64,000 bases of DNA from Prorocentrum cordatum (GCA_963575745.1 CAUYUJ010001413.1:37474-101473), one strand, 5' to 3'. Positions 1 through 10,486 are shown, counted from the first letter of the stretch. The notes: generated by a model not told the origin, from the letters alone. Program-made: numbers and translations.

Positions 1-201
1 ATCCTCCTCCTCGTCCCCTCCTCATGTTTCTCCTCCTGCTCCTCCTCTCCTCCTCCTCCTCCTCCTCCTCCTCTCCTCCTCCTCCTCCTCCCTCCCCTCC
101 CCTCCCCCTCCCCCTCCTCCTCCTCCTCCTCCTCCTCCTCCTCCTCCTCCTCCTCCTCCTCCTTCCTCCTCCTCCTCCTCCTCCTCCTCCTCCTCCCTGC
201 G
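1..201. repeat. (TCC/CCT)n microsatellite
   Basis: Almost pure CCT/TCC trinucleotides with short poly-C interruptions. It abuts the LINE fragment that follows and gives only poly-Ser/Pro/Leu frames, so no gene is called. Confidence 0.95.
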
Positions 202-222
202 TCGCTCCCGCAGCTTTCGCCT

Positions 223-954
223 GACTGGTACAAAGCAGTAGGCAATGAGTTGGCTGACAGGTACGCCAAGGAAGGCGCACTGTCACTTCCTCAGCCGTCA
301 GAGGCTGAGAAGGAAAGCGGGAAGGAAGAGTCGGATACCCTGAGGCGTTATTTGCTTTATGCTGTGCAGGCGTTGCTGCTATTTCCAAAAATAGCTCCTT
401 CTAAAGCCATGCGGTTGGTTTTCGACAAATCGCTCCGCGAGGAAGGCTTCATCACAGGGGTAGGTGCGGCGCGGCAAGTGCTGCCAGACCCAGCCCCACC
501 TCCGCCCCCACCTCCCCCTCCTGGCCTTCATCCTCGGCCAGGTCGCCGCCCTCCAGGCCCGATCAGAGAGCACGATTGGGCTTGGAAGCACAGCAGATGG
601 GTCTGCCGCATATGCTTGACATTTTCCAGAGGAGTCAACAAGCCGGCACCGACAGTGAGCCCGTGCAGAGGCCACAATGAAGCTTTCACCCAGCTGGTGC
701 AAAATCCTCGGAAACACATTCTGCACGTTTCCAATTATGCACTTGGGGTGGTATTCATTTGCAGCCGGTGCGGTGCTTACTCTGAGTCAGGGAACCTCCG
801 AAACTTGAAATCCAATTGTAATTTGAGGTTTCCTTCGCACGGCGCCAGGGACTCTTGGCAGAGGTTTTCCCGGCGGCAACACCCCAACTCTAAGAGGGGT
901 CCTGCCCAGTCCTTGGAAGAATACTTGCCCGTATCGGCATTGCTTCAGCCGTAA
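223..954 (+). pseudogene. 3' fragment of a LINE-like retrotransposon (end of RNase H plus C-terminal zinc domain)
   Basis: The open frame enters from the microsatellite with WYKAVGNELADRYAKEG, the pattern that closes a retroelement RNase H domain (GNELAD with its last acidic residue). It ends at a TAA near position 954. The C-terminal half has a proline-rich linker, then CRIC, a histidine block and CSRCGA followed by a further cysteine, suggesting a zinc-binding domain. A similar cysteine/histidine tail (CNLCF, CLKCGA) closes the LINE at 2412-5462 on the other strand, so both belong to one broad LINE family. No RT or endonuclease precedes it, so this is a 5'-truncated copy. There is no credible ATG at the beginning. 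Confidence 0.7.
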
Positions 955-1430
955 CTCACTTCCCCCCTCTCGCCCTCCGATTGCGCAGGCGTTAGGCGCC
1001 TAGGCAGCGCCACTGCCGCTGTCTTGTGCCTAGTTTTGTCGTCGCCGTCTGCCTCGCTGACGCCACTGGACTGTTGCTACACAGCTCGCCGCTAGTAAAA
1101 TGCTCTCTCTTTGTTGTCGTCAATCGCTGCTGTCCCCACCGCACGCCGAGGCGATGATGCGGGGCACAGGGAAGCGGACAACTGAGGACCCCCCCAGGGA
1201 AAAGGACAACTGGGGAACCGACTCGTCCTCAATGACTCGCCAAGCTCATCGTCCCCGAAACCCGAAGGGGTTTTGAAGGTCGGAGATGCCCCTCGCCGTG
1301 AGCCTTCTGGGGGTCGCACCCGATACGAAACTCTCGAAGTTCGTATCCTCCCAGTCTTGGGCAGAGGGCCTACGTGAGGCGCGCCGGCCTCAGCAGGTAT
1401 GGTCCCAGGATGCGTTCTGGGCCAGCTTGT
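955..1430. other. No gene recognised; probable LINE 3' flank
   Basis: GC-rich sequence after the LINE stop codon. Short frames exist on both strands but none has a recognisable motif. I see no poly(A) tail and no target-site duplication that would fix the 3' end of the LINE. Confidence 0.5.
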
Positions 1431-2050
1431 TCACTCCGCCGCATCGTCCATGCCAGCAGGAGGAGGTGCGGAAAACATCGCCTCTCAGATGGTTATGCGG
1501 CCGCGGGTCGAATCGTATTCTTCGGCGCGCGATCCCCTTGCCTGCCGTCGCGTCGCGTTGTGTAACCGTAGGGGTACGCAGCTCAGAGGTGGCGTGAGGA
1601 CACGTTGGCCACATATTATCTCAGCCACCTACTCCCTTGTTGCACCCTGCCGCACGCGCACGCACTGGCATACAGCGCTGTTTACTCTGAGTCTCATTGC
1701 CTTGGCGTCTTCACTCCGCCGCATCGTCCATGCCGGCAGGAGGTGAGGTAACCATTGCCTCTCAGCTTGCCGTCGCGTCGCGTCGTGTAACCGTTGGGGT
1801 ACGCAGCACAATGGTGGCGTGGGTTGACGTTGTCCACTTTTTATATCAGCCACCTACTCCCTTGTTGCATCCCGCCGCACGCGCACGCACTGGCATTCAG
1901 CGCTGTATACTCTGAGCCTCATTACCTTGGCGGCCTCGCTCCGCCGCATCGTCCATGCAGTCAGGAGGTGTGGAATCCATCACCCCTCATTCACACTCAC
2001 CTCCAGCGTGTGCTGATACGCTCCGATTGCTCTGGCGCACAAGCCGAGTA
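1431..2050. repeat. Diverged tandem repeat, two copies plus a partial third
   Basis: The phrase CCGCCGCATCGTCCATGC recurs near 1437, 1715 and 1943. Around it lie matching blocks, for example GCCACCTACTCCCTTGTTGCA and a shared stretch beginning GCACGCGCACGCACTGGCAT. The copy lengths are about 278 and 228 bp, the second having lost a segment. The third copy decays near 2050. Short ORFs here are frames of the repeat. Confidence 0.8.
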
Positions 2051-2230
2051 AGGACGAGCCACGGTCTTCACAACGGAGGTTGCCGATGAAAGGTAGGCTA
2101 CCTCTCATACCGTGTGCCTACCACGGTCCTTGTACCTGGGGGCACGGTAACAAGGGTGGGTGAGCCCCAGAGCCCCATCCGACCTCACAGGGTTATGCCT
2201 ACCCTCAAGGGCATCAGCAATACACTACAG

Positions 2231-2345
2231 TCCTCCTCCTCCTCCTCCTCCTCCTCCTCCTCCTCCTCCTCCTCCCCCACCTCCCCCTCCTCCTCCTCCT
2301 CATCCTCATCCTAATCCTCATCCTCAACCTAATCATCATCATCGT
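2231..2345. repeat. (TCC)n / (ATC)n microsatellite
   Basis: TCC repeats passing into CTCATC/ATC repeats. It lies immediately 3' of the LINE on the minus strand. Confidence 0.9.
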
Positions 2346-2411
2346 CCTCGGTTACTCGGTTACTCGGTTGGTGGTGTGCCGTACAAGCACAGTACACTCA
2401 CGGATAAAATT

Positions 2412-5400
2412 TTACGTAGGTCTCCTCACCTCCCTGAGTTCACGGCCTCGGGGTGGGAGAGCTACGGAGTTGGTGATGGGTAGGCCGGTTCCTGGCAGGA
2501 TCCTGCGTTTGAGTTTCCTGCTCTCGGATGATGCCTTCCCATCACATGGTCCACGTAGCTTAGGGCCCGCCTTGCACGTGGTAAAAGCACCACACTTCAA
2601 GCAATAAACGACAGGCAGCCCCGAGCTCTCGACCCACGCCACGTGGAGGTTGTGGTGGTTCCTGGGACCACTCAGAAATGCCGCAAGAGACGGGTTCAGC
2701 CCATTGCAGTCCCGACTTAATATAACCTTGCGGCCCAGATACCTAAAACACAAGTTACATCTCCTCTTGCCCTCGTGGAAAACTGCTTCGTGCGGGGTCC
2801 GTGTCTTGGGAGTGGCCCTGGGACCCAAACGAGCCCTCCCCAGCTCACCCAACTCCCCGAACGTGGGCCACTCCCCAAGCACTTTACCCATTCCGTGAAT
2901 TAGGGTAGTGTACAGTTTAGGAATGGCCGTGCACTCGTCAGTGACCCTGTTGCTGAAAGCATGCGCGCGGGCTGCTAGCCCTGCGTAGTGGTCTGCTAGC
3001 TTATTCCCTCGCACAAAGAAAATCTGGTCGCTGGCAACTTCCTCCTCGGACCTATGGGCCTTGACCTTGGTGAGGCGGGGAGGGCCCCCAGGGCACCATC
3101 GAGCCACTTCCCGCCAAACATGGGCCATCGGGTTGGCCCCCGACAGGGCCCAGTGGTGGGCCCTCACGGCTTTGAGGAGGGTTGCGTAGTCAACAAAAAT
3201 CTCGCCTGACTGACACTGATCTGCTGAATATGTGGTGGCGAGCATGATGGCACAGTGTTCCGCAGACCCACTAGTCTGCTCCATCGTGCCTGGTACAGGG
3301 GATCTTATGCCTCTGACCAGCTCGCCGTCTTCGTTCACTTGAATGACTGCACACCCAGCTCTGGAACAGGGTTTGAGCTGGGGGAACAAGCACGAGCCAT
3401 CAGTGAACAACATTGCCCCTGGTGGGAAATCGAACGGCGCCGACTCCACGCCCCCAGGACCAAAAAAATTTAAATCTTGAACCCAGTCCTGGGCAGGGGG
3501 CTCCGCGGACAGGTCGGGCCTGGCGACCCAGGCACGGCTGAAAAGAAGAGACCCTGGGCCAGCTTCCAGGGCTTGCTGAATAAGAGCCTCAGGGAAAACC
3601 TCACTTCGGACAGCAGACGCACGCGGGCACGGGCAAGACCATGCGCGGTGCCACGCAGTGTCCAGATTGCCACACCTACTACACGCTGAGTTAAATCTGA
3701 AACCCCACCTCGCGAGGGCCTCGCCCGTCGGGAGGGTTCCACAAAACAACTGCTTCACTCTGAGCTTTTCTACAAGCGTGAGCCCGAGCTTGGTGGAGTT
3801 CATCCTCTGCTTGATGAGCTCCCACCACAGTCCTCGGGTCTCAAGGTCCTGTGTGTCACAATTGTTCTTCTCACAAACTCCCCGAACGTATTTCTGGATG
3901 TAAGTATCTTTCAGCTGGGTGGCGAATCTTCTGGAAACCATGGCAGGGCTGACCTCTGTAAAATTGAGGGTGTCCCCGGCGGAGTCCTGGAAAACCCCTG
4001 GGTTAACCATCTTCCATCCAGCCTCCTCACACCAGAGTAAGGCATCGGTTATTGGTCCTCTGGAGCGAAAGAACCAATTTTTCCCTTTAGTCTCCTCAAT
4101 GTGGCGGGCAGCTGAGTGCAAGGCTTTGCTGAGCAGGGCGGGCTTCAGCACATCCTTGTGGGCGTGCTCATGCTTGTGGAAGGCCGTAGTCATCCACCAT
4201 TCTGCTGCAATCCTGGTTATGCTCCTGCTCGCTATGTCGATCGGGTCCAGATAAGTCGATAGAGCCCAACCGAGGTCCACTTGTGCCCCCTTGAAGAGTA
4301 CCCCAGAATCTTTTCCAGCAGAGGCCCTGATCTCCTTGATCTGGTGTGGGCTAAACGCATGGACTTCAGCGCCGTACGTTAGTGTGGCTTTCAAGTTGGT
4401 CTGGAACAACCTGTTCCTGTGCCCTGACTTGATCTTGAGCCTGGTCATCCTACACCTTCGAGCCCCATATTTGATCCACCTCTTGGTTCGAGTCCTTCTG
4501 GTGCCCCTCCTGAGTCTATGTTGGCCTCCCGAGAAGTCCACACCTAAGTTCGTGACGTCCCCATCATCAGGAGCTCCAGCGAGGTCCCCGAGAGCCACGC
4601 GACCCAGTCTGAGTAGTGGCCCCGACGACGCAGCGATGCCAAACTTGTGGTAGGCGAGCGGGAGCTGCAGATCATTTACTAAATATGAACGGACCGATTC
4701 AGCCAACTCTTTGAGTGCCCCCACCACCCACCCCATGCAATCTCCCCATTGTTGGAGAGTAAGGTCGTCTACATGGAGGGAGAGGGATGCACTATCAGAC
4801 ATATTTGTGGTGAATCGGTCCACACCTGGCTTGAGGAAGACCTTTGCCTCGTAGGTGGCCGTCGTGGATCCTGCTACAATCCCGCGGCCTGGGTACAGTG
4901 CTGCGTCCATTAGACCTTCCAGCATAAGATGCCTTGGCCATTGGTATGTCCCTATGGCGAACTGCAGCAAATAGAGAGGGTACTTGCAATACTGGGCAGA
5001 TCGAACCAAAATATCATAGGTCACATGTTCGTAGAACTGCTTAATATCCCACAGGACCTGCAGAGAGAAACCTCCTGAGTTCCCTTGGTGCTCAGCAATG
5101 ACAGCCTGCCTCCAGACGGTGTCCGAGGGGGACCTTCTTGGAGCCATCGAGAACCCAACATCCATCCCGTACTTGGTTTCCCAGTCCTTGGCAGCTTGTT
5201 TCTGAATCTTACCAAAAACACGAACAAAGCCTCCGAAGTGCCCAAGAGGTCGCCTGGCCGTCGGGTCAGGCTTGGGTGCTAGCAGTACCACCAGCCTTTG
5301 AACTTGAGCTGGGGCCGCGCACGTCACCTGCATCAATTGGAAAATGAGCGACACCACGAGCAGGCCGTCATCGCAGAGGAGCGAGAGGTGCTTCGGGTGC

Positions 5401-5462
5401 CAGCCGTCTGGCGTGCAAGTGGAGTCCTTGAAACATCGTGCACTCCCGCGAATGGAGTCCAC
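2412..5462 (-). CDS. LINE reverse transcriptase with RNase H and C-terminal zinc domain
   Basis: A 1016-residue open frame. The N-terminal third is RT: a palm strand with WDIKQFYEHV supplies the first catalytic aspartate, and LSLHVDDLTL is the YxDD box with histidine in place of tyrosine. A CSRCG...H...C knuckle follows the thumb region. RNase H then shows LFTDGS, AEHCAIMLA, IFVDYA and GNKLADHYAGLAA, which supply the conserved acidic residues. The tail has CNLCF, a histidine pair and CLKCGA, as in the + strand fragment at 223-954. The first methionine is not convincing, because the coding frame upstream continues in another phase. The long intact frame suggests a fairly young copy. Its enzyme would prime reverse transcription of the element's own RNA. 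Confidence 0.8.
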   Translation of the reverse strand: MDSIRGSARCFKDSTCTPDGWHPKHLSLLCDDGLLVVSLIFQLMQVTCAAPAQVQRLVVLLAPKPDPTARRPLGHFGGFVRVFGKIQKQAAKDWETKYGMDVGFSMAPRRSPSDTVWRQAVIAEHQGNSGGFSLQVLWDIKQFYEHVTYDILVRSAQYCKYPLYLLQFAIGTYQWPRHLMLEGLMDAALYPGRGIVAGSTTATYEAKVFLKPGVDRFTTNMSDSASLSLHVDDLTLQQWGDCMGWVVGALKELAESVRSYLVNDLQLPLAYHKFGIAASSGPLLRLGRVALGDLAGAPDDGDVTNLGVDFSGGQHRLRRGTRRTRTKRWIKYGARRCRMTRLKIKSGHRNRLFQTNLKATLTYGAEVHAFSPHQIKEIRASAGKDSGVLFKGAQVDLGWALSTYLDPIDIASRSITRIAAEWWMTTAFHKHEHAHKDVLKPALLSKALHSAARHIEETKGKNWFFRSRGPITDALLWCEEAGWKMVNPGVFQDSAGDTLNFTEVSPAMVSRRFATQLKDTYIQKYVRGVCEKNNCDTQDLETRGLWWELIKQRMNSTKLGLTLVEKLRVKQLFCGTLPTGEALARWGFRFNSACSRCGNLDTAWHRAWSCPCPRASAVRSEVFPEALIQQALEAGPGSLLFSRAWVARPDLSAEPPAQDWVQDLNFFGPGGVESAPFDFPPGAMLFTDGSCLFPQLKPCSRAGCAVIQVNEDGELVRGIRSPVPGTMEQTSGSAEHCAIMLATTYSADQCQSGEIFVDYATLLKAVRAHHWALSGANPMAHVWREVARWCPGGPPRLTKVKAHRSEEEVASDQIFFVRGNKLADHYAGLAARAHAFSNRVTDECTAIPKLYTTLIHGMGKVLGEWPTFGELGELGRARLGPRATPKTRTPHEAVFHEGKRRCNLCFRYLGRKVILSRDCNGLNPSLAAFLSGPRNHHNLHVAWVESSGLPVVYCLKCGAFTTCKAGPKLRGPCDGKASSESRKLKRRILPGTGLPITNSVALPPRGRELREVRRPT

Positions 5463-5476
5463 CTGAGCACGCTTCC

Positions 5477-6130
5477 CTACTGGTATTCCGCCTTGGACAA
5501 ACTCGAAAGGGCACGCGGTTGATCTGATGCCGACCAGACTTTCTTCCAGAGCACTCTTTGGTTCTCAAGGCGGGCCCGAATGGAGATACTGTGGAGGAGC
5601 TCCTTGACCTCGGTCTCCGTGGGCTCTCCTGGTGGTCTCGTGTGGGCTTTGGGGACTTCGACCCCCTTGAGGAACCTGTGAGCCTCCCGAGCCCCGTGCT
5701 CCTCAACCGCCTGTAGGCACCATTCCTTCCATCCTGCCCAATCGAGCTGGTCCCCAGACAAGAACACGCAGTTTTTGAAATCCTTGACAAACTGGATCAT
5801 ATCAGTGATGATGTTGTTGGCCCCCTCTGGGTCCACCATGAGGATGACTCCCAAGCAGCGCAAAACTGGGTGCCAGAAAACGCTCCCATCTTTCCAAGCA
5901 GATCTAAAGGGGCCTCCATGGGATGAAATATTGACCAGCTGCATGACTAGGGTCCCCAGGTACGCGTCTTTTCCTGGTGTTTTGCCCTGGTTCCGAAGGC
6001 TGCTGATCTCGGTAAGTCTGCCCAATACCCATCCTATGGCACGTGGTGGCTGGGGGAAGGATCGCGTCTTGGTGGCCAAGACTGCAGATAGCGGCTTCTC
6101 ATCCCACTCCATGGGGTAGCCGCCATGCAC
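5477..6130 (-). CDS. N-terminal part of the same LINE ORF, frameshifted
   Basis: A 217-residue frame upstream of the RT that runs toward it and ends 15 bases before the RT frame opens, as expected for one ORF broken by a small indel. It has ordinary globular composition (for example RFLKGVEVPKAH and KKVWSASDQ) but none of the APE endonuclease motifs. It is probably the region preceding the RT fingers. Its 5' end runs into an ATC/TCC array, so the true N-terminus is missing. Function is unknown. Confidence 0.5.
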   Translation of the reverse strand: MHGGYPMEWDEKPLSAVLATKTRSFPQPPRAIGWVLGRLTEISSLRNQGKTPGKDAYLGTLVMQLVNISSHGGPFRSAWKDGSVFWHPVLRCLGVILMVDPEGANNIITDMIQFVKDFKNCVFLSGDQLDWAGWKEWCLQAVEEHGAREAHRFLKGVEVPKAHTRPPGEPTETEVKELLHSISIRARLENQRVLWKKVWSASDQPRALSSLSKAEYQ

Positions 6131-6139
6131 TCCTGTCGG

Positions 6140-6440
6140 GCTGGTACCTCATCATCGTCCTCGTCCTCATCCTCATCCTCATCCTCATCCTCATCCTCAT
6201 CCTCATCCTCATCCTCATCCTCCTCATCATCATCATCAGCAGCAGCATCATCATCAGCAGCACCAGCATCATCATGATCATCATCGTCATCATCAGCATC
6301 ATCATCATCAGCATCAGCAGCAGCATCATCGTCATTATCCTCCTCCTCCTCCTCCTCCGCCTCCTCCGCCTCCTCCGCCTCCTCCTCCGCCTCCGCCTCC
6401 CTCCTCCTCCTCCTCCTCCTCCTCGGGCTCCGCCGCCCCT
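6140..6440. repeat. (ATC)n / (TCC)n compound microsatellite
   Basis: CATCCT repeats, then CAT/CAG repeats, then CCTCCG repeats. Every frame is open, giving artefactual poly-D, poly-R and poly-I proteins. Confidence 0.95.
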
Positions 6441-7039
6441 CCCTGCACACGCCCCTCTTTTGTCCTCATCGTCCTCCCCGTCCTCCTCGTCGTCGTCGTC
6501 GTCCTCCTCCTCACTAACCATCTTTTCAGCACCACGCGCGGAAGCCATTGGAGAGTGCGGGTGCTGCGATTCCCGGAGAGCCCGAGGTTCCGCCACAACA
6601 CGTCTGATCAAGATCGAGCCTGTCGAATGCCCACCGTGTGGGCGGTGTGTCGATGACTTGGGACATGGCAAGGCCCATTTGCAATCTCGCCTCGCGCGGC
6701 AACTTCTGCATCGATCTTCTGCATCAGCCGCTCTAGCAGGTGCCTCTTGGGCACCCGAATCATCTGGGATGGACCTGGTCCGAATAGGGCCTGATTTGGC
6801 GTCCTCTAATGTGATCCGGAAAAGCCCTGGAACCGCTTGATCTGGAATACGTCCTGTTTCTGGACATAATTGGAAAGTATCTACATAGGACATAATGTGA
6901 TCCGGAAACGCTCGAGCTGAATGCAATCCAAACCCGAATCAGGAGTTATCCCTGACCAACCCCTGCCGTCCTAAGTCGGGGATCTGAAACTCATGCTTAC
7001 CGCCTGGAAAGCCGAGCTAGGCAGCGCATCGCTGGGTAA
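6441..7039. other. No gene recognised
   Basis: Mixed sequence with pyrimidine-rich remnants up to about 6520. Near 6785-6910 a short phrase containing TGATCCGGAAA occurs twice (6811 and 6898), probably a decayed repeat. Overlapping frames exist on both strands, but none shows a coherent domain. Confidence 0.4.
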
Positions 7040-7685
7040 GTGCGCGGTGACCCGGCATCGGGCGCGACCTCGGGCAAGGACCACAAAATCTACCGCTCGT
7101 TGATTTGCATGGCCAAGCTGGGCATCAAGAACGCGACCGACCTCCGCACAGTGAACGCCATCGTGCACGGCGCAGCCAAAATCAAGGCTGAGGCCGTCAT
7201 CATCAAGACGACCCCGACCTGGGCGGCCCAGACAGCCCCAAACGAGAAGACCAAAGGCGGCAGCGGTCACAGAAAAGGGTATCCCAACTTGTTCGTCATC
7301 ATGGCATGCTTCCTGGAGCTCAGGAAATGGGTGGAACCGAATGACCCAGAAGGCCGCGATGCTCGACGACTTCTTCAAGAAGCACCCGCCGAAGAGCGAT
7401 ATCCTTGCCAAGAACATGCTGTGCTTCGAGGTGCTGGACGCCTGCGACAAGAAGCCGCACGAGGTGTACAGCCTGCTCTGCTCGGAGGTCGATCCGATTG
7501 ATAACCTCATCATGAGCCACCTGATCGCGACGTGCGGCACGGAGGTCTACGGGAGCGCCCCGCACGCTCCCCTGGAGCGCCGGATCGCTGATCTCATGAA
7601 GAACCTCAGGGTCACCCACGAGGGGGTCATGCCGTTTGGGGCCCGAGTCGTTACCCCAGCTTGGCGCCCGCTGGCGTCGTCCTAG
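7040..7685 (+). pseudogene. Unrecognised protein-coding remnant with one frameshift
   Basis: Two overlapping plus-strand frames read as one protein if a single shift is allowed near 7325-7345. The first part contains GKDHKIYRSLICMAKLG and GHRKGYPNLFVIMACFLEL. The second contains LDDFFKKHPPKSDILAKNML and EVYSLLCSEVDPIDNLIMSH. Composition is that of a soluble globular protein, unlike the shadow frames around it. I do not recognise the family. The join could be a short intron rather than a mutation. No mobile-element motif is visible, so this may be a processed or decaying host gene. It ends at a TAG at 7683-7685. Confidence 0.45.
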
Positions 7686-7795
7686 AGGGCTGGGTCTTCA
7701 CCAAGGGCGATCTTCGGAAACGCCTGGGTGGCAGGGTCAGCGTGTGGTAGCGGATCGGCTGCAGTATCGCAGCTCTTCTGCTGCATTATCCCGAT

Positions 7796-8520
7796 CCACA
7801 TCCTCCTCCTGCTTTTCTTTCCTCCTCCTCCTCCTCCGCTTCCTCATCATGTTCCTCGCTTCCCCGTATTCCTGATACTTATCCTCCTGCTTATCGCCCC
7901 CCTGCTCGTCCTCATCCTCTCTGTTCCTCGTCTTCCTGATCTGTCCCTCCCTCCCTCCTCGAAGATCGAGCTCACAACACGTTCAACCAGCAGAAGCTGT
8001 ACCAGATAATCGTTCCCAAGTGTTCTTGGAGTATAATGATTTTGCATTCTGATCCCCGAGAAAAATGATTCCACTATGTCTGCGACAGGCTGGCCCGCAG
8101 AGGCAGGTGCCTTAACAGCGGCGTTTCCTCGTTTCCCCACAAACCTGCATTTGAGAATGAAGTCCTGAATGCATTCCTGGATAATTAGTTGTGAGACCAT
8201 GATGTTTGCATATCTCTTGCCCATGCAATGTCTGCATCGTGGCATACACCGCTGGAGCGACGAATGTATCCACAATCATCCCGGCCATCAGCTCGCAAGT
8301 TATCTTGGGGTTCCGGAGAATACCATCGATGACGATGACGACGACGATGCTTTCATAATCGTGATGGTGGTGACTGTGATGATAAGGATGACGATTACGA
8401 TTCCGACAACGGCGTCGATGATGATTACAACGATGAGGCTACAAGCAAGAACAATTGCAATTGTAGCAATAATAATGCGAACAACAAGTGCATATATAAG
8501 TATACATGAATGAGTACATG
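7796..8520. other. Pyrimidine-rich stretch, then low-complexity DNA; no secure gene
   Basis: The part from 7796 to about 7960 is CCT/TCC-rich. From 8040 to 8300 a minus-strand frame has a fairly natural composition (for example GNDYLVQLLLVER and ADIVESFFSGIRM) but no known motif, so it is not called. The part from 8325 to 8440 is GAT/GACGAT-rich. Confidence 0.4.
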
Positions 8521-8554
8521 CATGAATAATCACATGCACACAAACTCGAACCAC

Positions 8555-8573
8555 GCGCGCGCTTCGCGCGCGC
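8555..8573. other. Perfect GC hairpin
   Basis: Eight-base arms GCGCGCGC separated by TTC form a perfect inverted repeat. It sits about 60 bp before the 386-bp tandem array and may mark its edge. No U-tract follows, so it is not a bacterial-type terminator. Confidence 0.6.
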
Positions 8574-8635
8574 TGAGGTTCTGTCGAGTCACAGACCCAG
8601 GAATCGTTGCGAGAAGAAATTGGTGACGCGAAGCG

Positions 8636-9930
8636 TCTTGGGGGCGTCCTTGGACGTCTGGGGTCTCCTGGGGCCTCTTGAGGGGCCTCCTGATGGCCTC
8701 CTGGCGGCCTCTTGGGGCGGAAGGCTCGAGCTTGCGGTTCGTGGTCCCCCTCTGGGCCCCCTCTTGGGCCCGTCTTGGGGCCCTCTTGGGCCATCTTGGG
8801 CGCCTCTTGGGCCGTCTTGGGGCCCTCTTGGGCTGTCCTGGGGCCCTCTTGGAAGCTTCTTGGGCCGTCTTGGGGCGGTCTTGGGCGCCTCTTGGGCCGT
8901 CCTGTAACGTCGGAAAGCCCAAAAGACAACTTTGTTGAAAATGTACGTTTTACGACGGGAATGGGCCAATTCTTGCGTCTAGGGGCCCTCTTGGGACGCA
9001 TGTTGGAGGCTTCTTGGGGCCTCTTGGGGGCGTCCTTGGACGTCTGGGGTCTCCTGGGGCCTCTTGAGGGGCCTCCTGGGGGCCTCCTGGCGGCCTCTTG
9101 GGGCGGAAGGCTCGAGCTTGCGGTTCGTGGTCCCCCTCTGGGCCCCCTCTTGGGCCCGTCTTGGGGCCCTCTTGGGCCATCTTGGGCGCCTCTTGGGCCG
9201 TCTTGGGGCCCTCTTGGGCTGTCCTGGGGCCCTCTGGGAAACTTCTTGGGCCGTCTTGGGGCGGTCTTGGGCGCCTCTTGGGCCGTCCTGTAACGTCGGA
9301 AAGCCCAAAAGGCGACTTTGTTAAAACTGTACGTTTTACGAAGGGAATGGGCCAATTCTTGCGTCTAGGGGCCCTCTTGGGACGCATGTTGGAGGCTTCT
9401 TGGAGCCTCTTGGGGGCGTCCTTGGACGTCTGGGGTCTCCTGGGGCCTCTTGAGGGGCCTCCTGGGGGCCTCCTGGCGGCCTCTTGGGGCGGAAGGCTCG
9501 AGCTTGCGGTTCGTGGTCCCCCTCTGGGCCCCCTCTTGGGCCCGTCTTGGGGCCCTCTTGGGCCATCTTGGGCGCCTCTTGGGCCGTCTTGGGGCCCTCT
9601 TGGGCTGTCCTGGGGCCCTCTTGGAAGCTTCTTGGGCCGTCTTGGGGCGGTCTTGGGCGCCTCTTGGGCCGTCCTGTAACGTCGGAAAACCCAAAAGACA
9701 ACTTTGTTGAAAATGTACGTTTTACGAAGGGAATGGGCCAATTTTTGCGTCTAGGGGCCCTCTTGGGACGCATGTTGGAGGCTTCTTGGGGCCTCTTGGG
9801 GGCGTCCTTGGACGTCTGGAGGCCATCTTCAGCATCTCGGAGCCCTCTTGGAGGCCTCTTGGAAATTTCTTGGGCCGTCTTGGGCGCTTCTTGGGCCGTC
9901 TTGTCTGACTGGGGAGGCCTCCGGCAAGCC
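8636..9930. repeat. Tandem array of a 386-bp unit, three copies plus a partial fourth
   Basis: The phrase GGGGCGTCCTTGGACGTCTG recurs at 8641, 9027 and 9413 and again near 9799, a spacing of 386 bp. Copies are nearly identical, so the array is recent. Each unit is built largely from a degenerate shorter phrase of the type TTGGGCCGTC / TTGGGGCCCTC repeated every 10-12 bp. It also holds a non-repetitive insert with GTAACGTCGGAAA and TGTACGTTTTACGA. Because 386 is not a multiple of three and stops are rare, all frames stay open, giving spurious GPRGPQDGPR-type proteins. Related phrases occur at 12300-13280 and 30930-31260. Confidence 0.95.
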
Positions 9931-10117
9931 CCGACGAGCCTCCGGCCCCCCCGGGGCGCACATTTGTGGTCGAGGTCCCGGCCCCGGGCCCCCGGACCCG
10001 GTGCGCCGTTATATGTATACATAAATACACACTTAAGCCATGCCATAATAACAGGCTTGGAATCAAAGATAACAACGCCAATCCTACAATACGCATGACA
10101 GCAAACAATTTATGAGT

Positions 10118-10306
10118 ATTTGACGATGATGAGTATTATAATACTACTGATGTTAATGTTGATGATTATGATGACGATGCTGATGATGCTGATGATGATG
10201 GTGATTATGATGGTGATGATAATGATGCTGAGGCTGCTGATGATGGTGATGATCATGGTGGTGGTGGGTATGATGATTGTGGCAATGATGATGGTGGTGG
10301 TGATGA

Positions 10307-10341
<35 letters not shown>

Positions 10342-10345
10342 CGTG
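10118..10345. repeat. (GAT/ATG)n microsatellite
   Basis: Imperfect GATGAT/GTGGTGATG repeats downstream of the membrane protein gene. Frames here are poly-M/V or poly-I/T artefacts. Confidence 0.9.
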
Positions 10346-10486
10346 TATCAAGCTCGCAGGACATACGCTTGTCCACCAGCACGCCCCCGCCACCCCGGCA
10401 CCAGCAAGCAGCACCCGGCCCCCGCGGGGCACGAAGCGAAGACCAGCGTGCGCCGAGAAGATGCGCCGCCGCCCCCGCCCTGGCGC

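Larger units (their letters stand above)
2412..6130 (-). mobile_element. 5'-truncated LINE-like retrotransposon (RT + RNase H)
   Basis: A minus-strand element reading RT, zinc knuckle, RNase H and C-terminal zinc domain. No APE endonuclease is visible before the RT, and the coding signal stops at the trinucleotide array that begins near 6140, so the copy is truncated or joined there. It needs one frameshift near 5465 to join its two frames. No clear poly(A) tail or target-site duplication was found; the 3' side also ends in a trinucleotide array. Confidence 0.75.

Noticed and set aside
24-224. Poly-Ser/Pro/Leu ORFs in CCT/GGA/ATC arrays here and elsewhere (2114, 6043, 13875, 31262, 49003, 50091)
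   Set aside because: Trinucleotide arrays keep frames open without coding; no non-repetitive protein content.
7847-8275. Minus-strand 142-residue ORF
   Set aside because: Partly natural composition, but its 3' half is pyrimidine-array sequence and no motif supports it.
8300-10046. Several 100-350-residue Pro/Arg/Gln-rich ORFs in both strands of the 386-bp array
   Set aside because: The repeat is open in all frames and its period is not a multiple of three, so the proteins are by-products of the repeat.
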